This document shows, piece by piece, positions 25,382 to 34,200 of a stretch of DNA of 64,000 nt (positions within the stretch are counted from its first letter, which is position 1; each line of letters starts with the position of its first letter). A program made the position numbers and the translations under genes. The notes beneath the pieces are model-generated. The model was not told the DNA's origin. It worked only from the letters and a program-made list of their open reading frames with translations, and searched no databases. Origin of the DNA: Gemmatimonadota bacterium. Its GTDB lineage: Bacteria; JAAXHH01. The stretch covers positions 186,001 through 250,000 of the forward strand of contig JAPOZT010000034.1 of assembly GCA_026705925.1 (NCBI GenBank), written 5' to 3'.

Positions 25382-26830
25382 GTGATTCGTATTCTGGTCC
25401 ACATCCTGGCGGGATCGCTGATCGCGGGGCCGATATTCGCGCAGGGCCCGGGCGAGCCCGACCGGGCAGACCAGGCTGACCAGGCTGACCAGGCGGTTCA
25501 GGCCGACCAGACCTTCCGGACCACCCAGACCGTCCAGCCCACCCAGGTTGTCCGGATGACGCTGGAACAGTGCGTGGACCGGGCGTTGCGCGTCAGTCCG
25601 GACATCGAACAGGCGGTCATTGCCGTCGAAGGACTGGAAGCCAGGCTGAGTGAAGCGAGATTCGCCGGCATCACGCCCCGGCTGCAGTGGACCAATATCT
25701 TCGGTCCCGCGCCGGGTATAGAAGGCGATACGGAAAAGATCGAGACCATCCAGAGCGACCTGACCGATCTGGGCGTTTTCTCACGCACGCAGATCGAACT
25801 GGTCCAGCCGCTGTACACCTTCGGAAAGCTCAGTAACGCGAAGAAGGCGGCCGAGTACGGCCTCGAAGCGGGCGAAGCGGCCGTGGAATCCCGGAGGATC
25901 GATGTGGCGTTCCAGGTGAAGAAGCTGTTCTACGGACTCGTACTGGCCAGGGAACTCAGGGACATCATACGGGAAAGCGAAGAAAAGGTACAGGAGGCCC
26001 GGGACCTCGTTAACGAGATGATCGAGGAGGATTCGGAAGACGTCGGTCAGAACGACCTGTTGAAAATCGACGTATATGAATTCGAAGTGCGGCAGAGCCG
26101 GGCGCGTGCCGAGAAGTCCATCGAAATGGGGAAGGCGGCGCTGAAGGCCATACTCGAAATCGATCGTTCCAGCGATTTCGAAATTGTCCATTCGGCCGCT
26201 GGAACCGAAACGGCGGACCTCGAAGAACTGGACGTTTACATAGAACGGGCGAAAGACCGGCGGTACGACATCCGGCAGTTGAGGGCCGGAGTGCTGGCCC
26301 GCCGGTCGCTGCTGAAGGTGGCCAGGAGCGACTTCTACCCCCAGATCGCCCTGGCGGGTTCACTCCAGTGGGGCATTGCGCCGCACAGGCCGGAGCTCGA
26401 CAATCCTTTTCTCAGGGACGAGTTCAATTTCCTTCGTGGCGGCGCCGTGATTACCTTGCGCCAGAACTTCAATTTCGGCCTGACCCGCGCCAAGTACCTT
26501 GCCCGGAAAGTGGAACTGGAAGCCCTGGTGAGCAGGGAATCCCAGGCGGTACGCGCGATTGCGCTGCAGGTGGAGCAGACTTACCGGGACGTGATCGAGG
26601 CCCGTACCAACGTGGACAACAGCGACCGGGCGCTGCGCTCCGCCAGAGGATGGCTGACATCGGCCCAAATGGGTTTCGACGTTACCGGAGACAGTTCGGA
26701 ACTGTTGGACGCCTTTACCGCCCATGCGAAGATGCAACATGCGCACCGGCAGTCGCTGTACCACTACCGGGTCTCGCTGGCCGAACTCGATCAAGTGACC
26801 GGTATTGGGATTGACAGTATACGGCGTTGA
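25382..26830 (+). CDS. TolC-family outer-membrane channel protein
   Basis: The 482-residue protein starts at a GTG with GGAGG just upstream. A signal peptide ends near residue 21 (GPIFAQG). A short Asp/Gln-rich repeat follows (ADQ units), then MTLEQCVDRAL, the classic first helix of the outer membrane efflux family. Two repeats of long coiled-coil helices and beta segments follow (QLVQPLYTFGKL and TLRQNFNFGLT are the strand pairs). TolC trimers form exit ducts for pumps or type I secretion, but no inner-membrane pump is adjacent. With the following DUF3047 and MlaC-like genes it could act in lipid or envelope traffic. Confidence 0.9.
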   Translation: MIRILVHILAGSLIAGPIFAQGPGEPDRADQADQADQAVQADQTFRTTQTVQPTQVVRMTLEQCVDRALRVSPDIEQAVIAVEGLEARLSEARFAGITPRLQWTNIFGPAPGIEGDTEKIETIQSDLTDLGVFSRTQIELVQPLYTFGKLSNAKKAAEYGLEAGEAAVESRRIDVAFQVKKLFYGLVLARELRDIIRESEEKVQEARDLVNEMIEEDSEDVGQNDLLKIDVYEFEVRQSRARAEKSIEMGKAALKAILEIDRSSDFEIVHSAAGTETADLEELDVYIERAKDRRYDIRQLRAGVLARRSLLKVARSDFYPQIALAGSLQWGIAPHRPELDNPFLRDEFNFLRGGAVITLRQNFNFGLTRAKYLARKVELEALVSRESQAVRAIALQVEQTYRDVIEARTNVDNSDRALRSARGWLTSAQMGFDVTGDSSELLDAFTAHAKMQHAHRQSLYHYRVSLAELDQVTGIGIDSIRR

Positions 26831-26921
26831 GAGAAGGAACACGTAGAAACACGGGACGGCGTTTACATATGGGGCGGTGTTGAACACAGGCCGGCATTGA
26901 TACACGGAACGGAGGACGGGC

Positions 26922-27980
26922 ATGAGCCACAGGCGTGCGGGGGCGGACAAGGAGCGTGGTTTACCGACGGGCAAGGAGCGTGATCTGCCGGCGTACAGGA
27001 TGCGTGGCACGCAGGCGGGCAGGATGCGTGGCACGCAGGCATACAGGGCGCGGGGTTGGCCGTCCGTCCGCCCGTTCGGTTTGCTGGCAGGCGCCGTCCT
27101 GCTGATCTGCGCCGCGTTCATCGATCCGCCTTCCGTCCTTCGCACGGACACGGAGACGCAGGCGCTGTCGCCCCGGGAGTCCTGGACAGCCAGGACGGCC
27201 TGGTTGCGGACCGCCTCGTTCGTTCCGGGCGTCGCGCGGGCGGTCCATGCGGACTTTGCGGCCCATGCGGACTTTGCGGCCCATGCGGACTTTGTGGACC
27301 ATGCGGACTTTGTGGACCATGCGGACTTTGTGGACCATCCCCAGCGGGACGATAATCATCCAAAGTCCATCATAATCGAAGACTTCGACAGTTCGGACCA
27401 GGACGGCTTTCCCCTGACCTGGAAAGCCTGGCGGGGTGACGACGACCTGGCCCGCAGTTTGTACACGATACGTGAGGAGAAGGGCAACCGGTATCTCCAC
27501 GCGGCCGACGACGGCTCCTCCATTATCATCCTCAAGAAAGTCAGCGAGTGGGATGCGAACAAATATCCGGTGCTGTCCTGGCGGTGGAGGGCGACGGTCC
27601 TGCCCGAAGACGGCGATGAACGCATCCGTACTAAAAACGACAGTTCCGTGGCCGTATACGTGGTCCTGGACCAGAACTTCATCGGCGTGCCCAAGACCCT
27701 GAAATATGTCTGGAGCACCACCGTGCCGGTCGGCACCCACTACCGCCGCGAAGGCATCGGCCGTCCCCACGTGATCGTGCTCGAGAGTGGGAAGGAGAAA
27801 CTCGGACAGTGGGTCGAGGAGTCGGTCGATGTGCATGCGGACTATGTCCGGATCTTTGGGAAGAAGCCGCCCAGCAAAGCCGTCGGGATCGGCATTCTGA
27901 CGGACGGCAACGCGACGGGAACGGATTCGAAGGGAGATTACGACGACTTCGTGGTTCATCGCCGGGACACCGGGTCCTGA
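26922..27980 (+). CDS. DUF3047-domain exported protein with tandem repeats
   Basis: The 352-residue protein has a basic N-terminal extension containing a duplicated MRGTQA peptide, one hydrophobic segment at about 50-66, and then a spacer with five tandem HADF(A/V)x-type hexapeptides. The C-terminal 210 residues form a DUF3047 domain (IIEDFDSSDQDGFPLTWKAW, LSWRWRATVLP, VAVYVVLD, DYDDFVV), a beta-sandwich-like family of unknown function. GGAGG at 26912-26916 supports the ATG at 26922. A His/Asp-rich repeat could bind metal or simply be a spacer. It lies 91 bp after tolC and 61 bp before the MlaC-like gene. Confidence 0.78.
   Translation: MSHRRAGADKERGLPTGKERDLPAYRMRGTQAGRMRGTQAYRARGWPSVRPFGLLAGAVLLICAAFIDPPSVLRTDTETQALSPRESWTARTAWLRTASFVPGVARAVHADFAAHADFAAHADFVDHADFVDHADFVDHPQRDDNHPKSIIIEDFDSSDQDGFPLTWKAWRGDDDLARSLYTIREEKGNRYLHAADDGSSIIILKKVSEWDANKYPVLSWRWRATVLPEDGDERIRTKNDSSVAVYVVLDQNFIGVPKTLKYVWSTTVPVGTHYRREGIGRPHVIVLESGKEKLGQWVEESVDVHADYVRIFGKKPPSKAVGIGILTDGNATGTDSKGDYDDFVVHRRDTGS
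27245..27334. repeat. 18-bp tandem repeat, five copies
   Basis: Five consecutive 18-bp units, each beginning CCATGCGGACTTTG. The first two end in CGGC and the last three in TGGA, so there are two homogenised subtypes. They encode the HADF repeats of the DUF3047 protein and keep the frame. Confidence 0.93.
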
Positions 27981-28041
27981 TCCGGCCGATCGGGCCGGTG
28001 CGGACGATCATGCCGGAACAAAGAAAGAATGGAGGTGGGAA

Positions 28042-28641
28042 ATGCATGTGAATCGCCGTGCGGTCCGCCGCCTGGGACGCTTTGTTGCCTGGGCTGCGGT
28101 GTCGCTGCTGGCCTGCGGGAGTTACGCGCAGGAATACTCGCCTGTCGAGACGCTGAAGCAGCGGGACGCCGCGCTACGCGCCCTGAACGGAGCCGCCACC
28201 GAAGCGGTAATGGACAGTCTGGTGCGCCATGCCGTCATCTCCGGGTTCGATTTCGAACGGCACAGCCGCATTTCACTCGGCAGGCACTGGCGGGAGCGGA
28301 CGGACGCCGAGCGGGAGGAGTTCGTTTCGGTCCTGCGCAGGTGGACCGAGAGCCGGGCGCTGGACAAACTGCGCAAGCGGTCGGACAGGACGACATACGA
28401 TGGAGAAGAGACCCGGGGAAGCCGATCGCTGGTGAGAACAACGGTATGGTACAAGGGCACCAAAACACTCGTCGACTACAAGATGGAGCTCAAGGAAGGG
28501 GAATGGCTCATCTATGACATGGTCATCGACGGGGCGAGCGTCGCACTGGCCAACCGGGACGCATTCTACAAGAAGATCAGCAAGACCTCCTACGACGAAC
28601 TGCTCAACACCTTGCGTGCGAAAACCCTTGAAATCGAATAG
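28042..28641 (+). CDS. MlaC/Tgt2-like periplasmic phospholipid-binding protein
   Basis: The 199-residue protein has a signal peptide ending near residue 29 (GSYAQE). The MlaC-type domain shows F-x-F-x-R-x2-R-I-SLGRHWRERTDAEREEFV and later DYKMELKEGEWLIYDMVIDGASV, which are recognisable family patterns. MlaC proteins carry phospholipids between outer- and inner-membrane Mla complexes. The MlaE/F/D genes are not in the window, so it may work with unlinked Mla proteins or with the local TolC/DUF3047 genes. GGAGGTGG lies just before the ATG. Confidence 0.85.
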   Translation: MHVNRRAVRRLGRFVAWAAVSLLACGSYAQEYSPVETLKQRDAALRALNGAATEAVMDSLVRHAVISGFDFERHSRISLGRHWRERTDAEREEFVSVLRRWTESRALDKLRKRSDRTTYDGEETRGSRSLVRTTVWYKGTKTLVDYKMELKEGEWLIYDMVIDGASVALANRDAFYKKISKTSYDELLNTLRAKTLEIE

Positions 28642-28656
28642 CGAAACGAGTATACT
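28628..28656 (+). promoter_or_regulatory. Candidate promoter for the phosphatase-superfamily gene
   Basis: TTGAAA (28628-28633) and TATACT (28651-28656) are spaced 17 bp. The -35 box lies in the last codons of the MlaC-like gene. A second TATACT occurs at about 28673. This gives the downstream hydrolase gene its own promoter. Confidence 0.5.
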
Positions 28657-28721
28657 TCCAAGCCTGTACTGTATACTTGAATTGAGTAATGTAACGATGT
28701 CCTATGTTTTTAGGAGACGGA

Positions 28722-30167
28722 ATGGTGGCGACGATCTATAATCGATGTATCTTTTTCCTCGTCGACGGCGCACGGGAAGACGTCATGCGGAAATTGATCG
28801 AAGCCGGCGAACTCCCGTCCCTGCGGCAGTACATCCTCGACCGGGGAGACTACCGGAAAGCGGTGACTTCGTTCCCGTCCACCACCGGTCCAGCCCATGT
28901 GCCCTTTCTGACCGGCTGCACGCCAGGAACGTGCAATCTCCCCGGGATCCGCTGGTTCGACCGGTCCCGGCCGGAAGGGCTCACCCATTTCCGGCAGGCG
29001 CGCAGTTACGTGGGACCGGGTGGACTGTATATCGACAGCGATCTGAAGGACGATGTCCGTACCATCTTCGAATACTACGAGCATCCGGCGGGCGTGTTCA
29101 GCCTGGTTAACAAGGGATTGGGCATATTCGAAAACCGGACGTTGCTGACCAGGAACTGGTACTTGTATTATGCCCATTTATCCGGCCGGTGGCAGGTCAT
29201 GGACGAAGCGGCCTGGAGGTACATCGACCGGGCCGTCGACCGGGCCGTTGATTTTCTATCGGTCGTATTTCCAGCGGTGGACGAATACTCCCATTACACC
29301 GATCCCTTTTCGGACGCCACGCTGGAGGCTTACCGGGCATTCGACCGCGGGTTCGGCAGGCTTGCGGAGCGTCTTCAGCGGCTGAACAGGCTGGACGACA
29401 CGCTTCTCGTGGTCTCCAGCGATCACGGCCTGACCTCCACCCACACGCATTTCGAGCTATGGTCCTTTCTCGACGAAATCGGATTCAAAACGCTGTACTA
29501 TCCCCGGATCCTGCGCGGTGGATGCAACGCGGCAATGATGGTCTCGGGCAACGGCATGGCGCATATCTACCTGAAGAAGGGCGAGACCTGGGAAGAAAGG
29601 CCGTCGTACGATGAAATCCGCTCATTGGGGGAAACCGATCCCATCGAGGCCCTGCTCAAACAGGAGGCGGTAGACCTGGTGGCGGCGACGAGGGATGATG
29701 CAGTCATCGTCTGCGGGCGCCGGGGGACCAGTGAAATCAGGGAGATACCCGGCGGCGGCATCGCGTACCGGGTGATCGAGGACCAGGATCCTTTCGGCTA
29801 CGGCGGCATGCCGGCCGAAGCGTCCCATGAGCAGATGCTCTCCGCCACGTTCGACACGGAGTATCCCGATGCGCCTTACCAGTTGCTGCGCGTCTTCGGT
29901 TCGCCGCGGTCAGGGGACCTGATCGTCAGCGCCCGGAACGGCTACGATCTGAGATACCGGCATGAACATCCCGAGCACAAGTCGACCCACGGTTCATTGC
30001 ATCGCGACCATATGCACGTGCCCTTGATGATGAATACGGACATTGCAGCGGAGTGCGTCCGCACCGTGGACGTGTTTCCCGCCATGCTGAACTTGACGGG
30101 ACGTACCGTCAAAGGGACCATAGACGGCAGAGATTCCGTCACCGCTGCCACGCGCGCGGTGGCGTAG
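28722..30167 (+). CDS. Alkaline-phosphatase-superfamily hydrolase (phosphodiesterase/NPP-like)
   Basis: The 481-residue protein has the superfamily metal and nucleophile motifs: VDGAR with Asp15, FPSTTGPAH with Thr55 as likely nucleophile, VDEYSH, SSDHG and STHGSLHRDH. This matches type I phosphodiesterase/nucleotide pyrophosphatases rather than sulfatases. There is no signal peptide, so the catalytic domain is probably cytosolic or exported by an unclear route. TAGGAG sits 5 bp before the ATG at 28722; an in-frame ATG 18 bp earlier has none. In context it may cleave a phosphodiester head group or phosphonolipid; that is inference. Confidence 0.87.
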   Translation: MVATIYNRCIFFLVDGAREDVMRKLIEAGELPSLRQYILDRGDYRKAVTSFPSTTGPAHVPFLTGCTPGTCNLPGIRWFDRSRPEGLTHFRQARSYVGPGGLYIDSDLKDDVRTIFEYYEHPAGVFSLVNKGLGIFENRTLLTRNWYLYYAHLSGRWQVMDEAAWRYIDRAVDRAVDFLSVVFPAVDEYSHYTDPFSDATLEAYRAFDRGFGRLAERLQRLNRLDDTLLVVSSDHGLTSTHTHFELWSFLDEIGFKTLYYPRILRGGCNAAMMVSGNGMAHIYLKKGETWEERPSYDEIRSLGETDPIEALLKQEAVDLVAATRDDAVIVCGRRGTSEIREIPGGGIAYRVIEDQDPFGYGGMPAEASHEQMLSATFDTEYPDAPYQLLRVFGSPRSGDLIVSARNGYDLRYRHEHPEHKSTHGSLHRDHMHVPLMMNTDIAAECVRTVDVFPAMLNLTGRTVKGTIDGRDSVTAATRAVA

Positions 30168-30177
30168 GAGCATATTC

Positions 30178-31296
30178 ATGTCCGAACAGGTTCAGATCTC
30201 ACCGGCGACGGAACTCATCCCGCCGTCTCCCGCGCCTCCCGGACCGTCCGGACCGCCCGCACCGCCCGTACTGCAGCCGGACGCGGGTTATCTCGGATAC
30301 GACCGTACGTTGTTGCGGCCCATGTCCTTCGGCATGAAGCTCAGGGCCCTGCTCAAATACATCTGGGTGCGATTGAAGGGCGGGCCGATGTCGGTGAACA
30401 TGGAGGTGACCTACCTCTGCAACGCCACCTGCGATTTCTGTGATTACTGGAAGACGAAACGTTCGGGCAAGCTGGGCGACTATGACTACGTGGCGGCGCT
30501 GCGGAAGCTGAACCCCCTCTCGGTCACCCTGACCGGCGGGGAACCCACGATCAACAAGAATCTGCCCGAGGCGGTCAGGCGCATCAAGGAATCCCAGGGA
30601 TTCATATACATAGGCATGGTAACCCACGGTTCACTACTGACCGTGGAGAAGGCCATGGCCCTGTGGGATGCCGGCCTGGACCACATCTCGATTTCGTTGA
30701 ACTACATTGGACGCGAACACGACGAGGAACGGGGCATCGAGGGGCTGTACGAGCATATCACCACGCTCGTGCCCCAGTTGACGGCCCGGGGGGTCAACGT
30801 GATCTTCAACACGGTGATCATGCGGGACAACCTGGACCACGTCGTGCCCATAGCGCACCTGGCGCGGACCATGGGCGCGAAGGTTTCCTACAGCTGTTAC
30901 AGTGATTTCAAGAACGGGAACGAAACCCATCTGGTGGATCCCGCTCACACCGAGCGCCTCGAATCCGTGATCGAGGACCTGATCTACCAGAAGTCCCGCC
31001 TGGGGAACATCGTCAGTTCCGCCTGGTACCTGCGCCAAATCCCCGCCTATTTCCAGGATACCCTCCCACGGTCCTGCACGGCGGCCGGCAAGTGGCTGGT
31101 GCAGCTGACCCCCGACGGCGACATAAAGCCCTGCGCGGAACTGCCCGTAGAGTCCGGATACGCCGACTTCAAAAAGGTCTCGAAGAAGATCGATTGCAAC
31201 CGGTGCTGGTACAGTTGCCGGGGCGAGACGGAATCTTCGTTGAAGATCGGAAGATTGTGGGAAGGCCTGGAGAGGGTCTGGAAAGCGGGCGTCTAG
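30178..31296 (+). CDS. Radical SAM protein with SPASM-like C-terminus
   Basis: The 372-residue protein carries the radical SAM cluster motif CNATCDFC (C-x3-C-x2-C) near residues 81-88 and the SAM-binding TGGEPT near 118-123. Near the C-terminus SCTAAG, IKPCAELP and DCNRCWYSC supply the cysteines for at least one auxiliary Fe-S cluster. An N-terminal Pro-rich stretch (PSPAPPGPSGPP) precedes the core. Such enzymes do difficult C-H chemistry, often on peptides, sometimes on lipids or sugars. No small precursor-peptide gene was seen beside it. It starts 10 bp after the phosphatase-superfamily gene, so they are probably co-transcribed. Its stop overlaps the uvrA stop on the other strand. Confidence 0.87.
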   Translation: MSEQVQISPATELIPPSPAPPGPSGPPAPPVLQPDAGYLGYDRTLLRPMSFGMKLRALLKYIWVRLKGGPMSVNMEVTYLCNATCDFCDYWKTKRSGKLGDYDYVAALRKLNPLSVTLTGGEPTINKNLPEAVRRIKESQGFIYIGMVTHGSLLTVEKAMALWDAGLDHISISLNYIGREHDEERGIEGLYEHITTLVPQLTARGVNVIFNTVIMRDNLDHVVPIAHLARTMGAKVSYSCYSDFKNGNETHLVDPAHTERLESVIEDLIYQKSRLGNIVSSAWYLRQIPAYFQDTLPRSCTAAGKWLVQLTPDGDIKPCAELPVESGYADFKKVSKKIDCNRCWYSCRGETESSLKIGRLWEGLERVWKAGV

Positions 31297-34200
31297 TCGA
31301 CCGCCGCCAACTCCCTCGACAGTATCCGCCCGGTATGGGACAATGAACCGGCGATTTCCTCGGGCGTTCCCGCGGCAACTACGTGACCACCCCGGTCACC
31401 GCCTTCCGGTCCGAGATCGACGATCCAGTCGGCCGTCTTGATGATGTCCAGATTGTGCTCGATCACCAGCACCGTATTCCCCTTGTCCACCAGCCGGTTC
31501 AGGACCTTAAGCAGCTTGCGGATGTCGTCGAAGTGGAGCCCCGTGGTCGGCTCGTCGAGCAGGTAGATGGTCTTGCCGGTGCCCGGCCGGGAGAGTTCCT
31601 TCGCGAGCTTGACGCGCTGCGCCTCGCCCCCGGACAGCGTGACGGCCGACTGCCCGAGCTTGATGTAGTCGAGACCCACGTCGTACAGCGTCTGGAGCAT
31701 GCGCCGGATGCGGGGCACGTTCTCGAAATGCTCGAGGGCCTCGGCCACGGTCATGTCCAGGACATCGGCGATGGTCCTGCCCTTGTAGGTCACCTCCAGC
31801 GTCTCCTTCATGAAGCGCTTTCCGTCGCAGACCTCGCAGGTCATCCACACATCCGCCAGGAAGTGCATCTCGATCTTGCGCACGCCGAGTCCCTGGCAGG
31901 CCTCGCAGCGGCCCGCGGGCACGTTGAAGCTGAACCGCCGGGGTTCGTACCCCCGCATGCGGGCCTCCACGGTCCGGGCGAAGAGCTGGCGGATCGGCGC
32001 GAAGAGCCCGACGTAGGTGCACGGGTCCGACCGGGGGGAATGGCCGATGGGCGTCTGGTCGATGTTGATGACCTTGTCCACGTAGCGAAGCCCCTTGATC
32101 TCGTCGTGGGGACCGGGATTGACCTGGGCGCGGTGCAGGGTGGAGGCCAGCACGGGATACAGGATATCGTTGACAAGGGAACTCTTCCCCGATCCGGACA
32201 CCCCCGTTACGCAGATGAAGAGGCCGAGGGGCAGTGTCACGTCGATGTTCTTCAGGTTGTTCTGGCGGGCCCCGATGATACGCAGCCGGTTGCGGCCCGG
32301 CTTGCGGCGGTCCGTGGGCACTTCGATGCGCAGCCGGTCGGCGAGGTAACGCCCGGTGAGCGAAGCCTCGTGTTCCTTGAGGGATTCGGGCGCGCCCTGG
32401 CCCACGATCCGGCCCCCGTAGACGCCGGCTCCCGGACCGAAATCCACCAGGTTGTCGGCATGTTCGAGCGTGTCGCGGTCGTGTTCGACCATGATGAGGG
32501 TATTGCCGAGATCGCGCAGGTTCTCCAGAGCCTCGATCAGCCTGAGATTATCCCGCGGGTGGAGTCCGATCGTGGGCTCGTCCAGCACGTAGAGCACGCC
32601 GGTCAGTCCCGATCCGATCTGGCTGGCCAGGCGGATCCGCTGCGCCTCGCCGCCCGAAAGCGTGGGCGCACGGCGGTCGAGCGTCAGGTATTCCAGCCCC
32701 ACGTCCAGCAGGAAGCGCACGCGGTTTCGGATTTCCGTCAAAACCTCGCCTGCGACTTCACGCTGGGAAGCGGAGAGTTCCAGCTTCTCGATGAAGTCCA
32801 TGGCGCGGTCGACGGGGAGGGCGCAGAGCCCGGCAATGGATAGGCCGTCGATCAGCACGGAGAGGCTCTCGGACCGGAGGCGCCCGCCCTCGCAGGCCGG
32901 ACAGGGCGTCGGTTGCAGCATACGGGCCAGCTCAGGGAAGCGGTTCGCGTACCGGGCGACCAGTTCCACCGTCGGGAAGATGCCCCGGAACTGGAAGGAC
33001 AGGCCGGGTACCCGTTGGTCGTCCACCCACCGGTCGCTTCCGTAGAGTAACACCTGGAGCTGTTCCGGCGACAAGGCGTCGACCGGCGTCTCGAGGGTAA
33101 ATCCATGCGAGGACGCCACCTGTTCCAGCAGGTCGAGCAAAGACCGCTCGCCCAAGGCGCTTTCACCCGCTGCGTCTTCACCCCAGATCGCGGCCAACGC
33201 TTCACGCACCGGTTTCGTGCGATGGGGTATCAGCAGGTCGAGATCGATCCCGGGCTGGGTGCCGAGTCCCTCGCATTCGGGGCACATGCCTGTCCGGTGG
33301 TTGAAGGAGAAGCTCTGGGGCGTGGGCTCGTCGTAGCTATTCCCGCAGGACGGACAGGAATAGTACCGGCTGAAACGGATGTCGCGGGGACCTTCGGCAT
33401 CCGGCTCCTCCACCTCGGCGATCAGCAGTCCACCCGAAAGTTCCAGGGCCGTCTCCACCGAGTCGGCCAGGCGCTGGCGCACGTCGCCCTGCATGACGAT
33501 CCGGTCCACCACCACGCACAACTCGTGGCGCCGGCGGCGGTCGATCTCTATGTCCTCTTCGAGACGCCGCAGTTCGCCATCGATGCGCACCCGGATGAAC
33601 CCGTTTCTTCGGGCCCGGTCCAGGAGGACGTCATACCCCTCGGCGCCTTCGGGTTCCAGCGGGGCGTGGAGCGTGGCGCGGGTCCGGTCCGGCAGGGTCA
33701 TGATGCGGTCCACGATCTGGCTCGGCGTCTGCGCGCCGATGGGCACCCGGCAGGCCGGACAGTGGGGGACGCCCACGAGGGCGTAGAGCCCCCGCAGGTA
33801 CTCGTAGATCTCCGTGATGGTGCCCACCGTGGAACGGGGGTTCCGGCCCGGAGACTTCTGTTCGATGGAAATGGCCGGAGACAGGCCGACGATGTGGTCC
33901 ACCTTCGGTTTCTGCATCTGCTGGAGGAACTGCCGCGCATAGGCGGACAGGGATTCCACGTACCTTCGCTGGCCTTCCGCGTAGATCGTATCGAGGGCCA
34001 GGGAGGTCTTCCCCGAGCCCGATACGCCCGTGAACACCGTCATCCGGTCCCGGGGGATCGTCAAGGAGAGATCGTTCAGGTTGTGTTCCCGCGCGCCGCG
34101 CACGTTGATCTCCCGGATGTGACCGTCCGCGCCAGCGGTCCGGTCGTCTGCGCCGGCGGTCCCGTCTCCGTCAGCGGTACTGCCGTCCGCGCCGGCGGTC

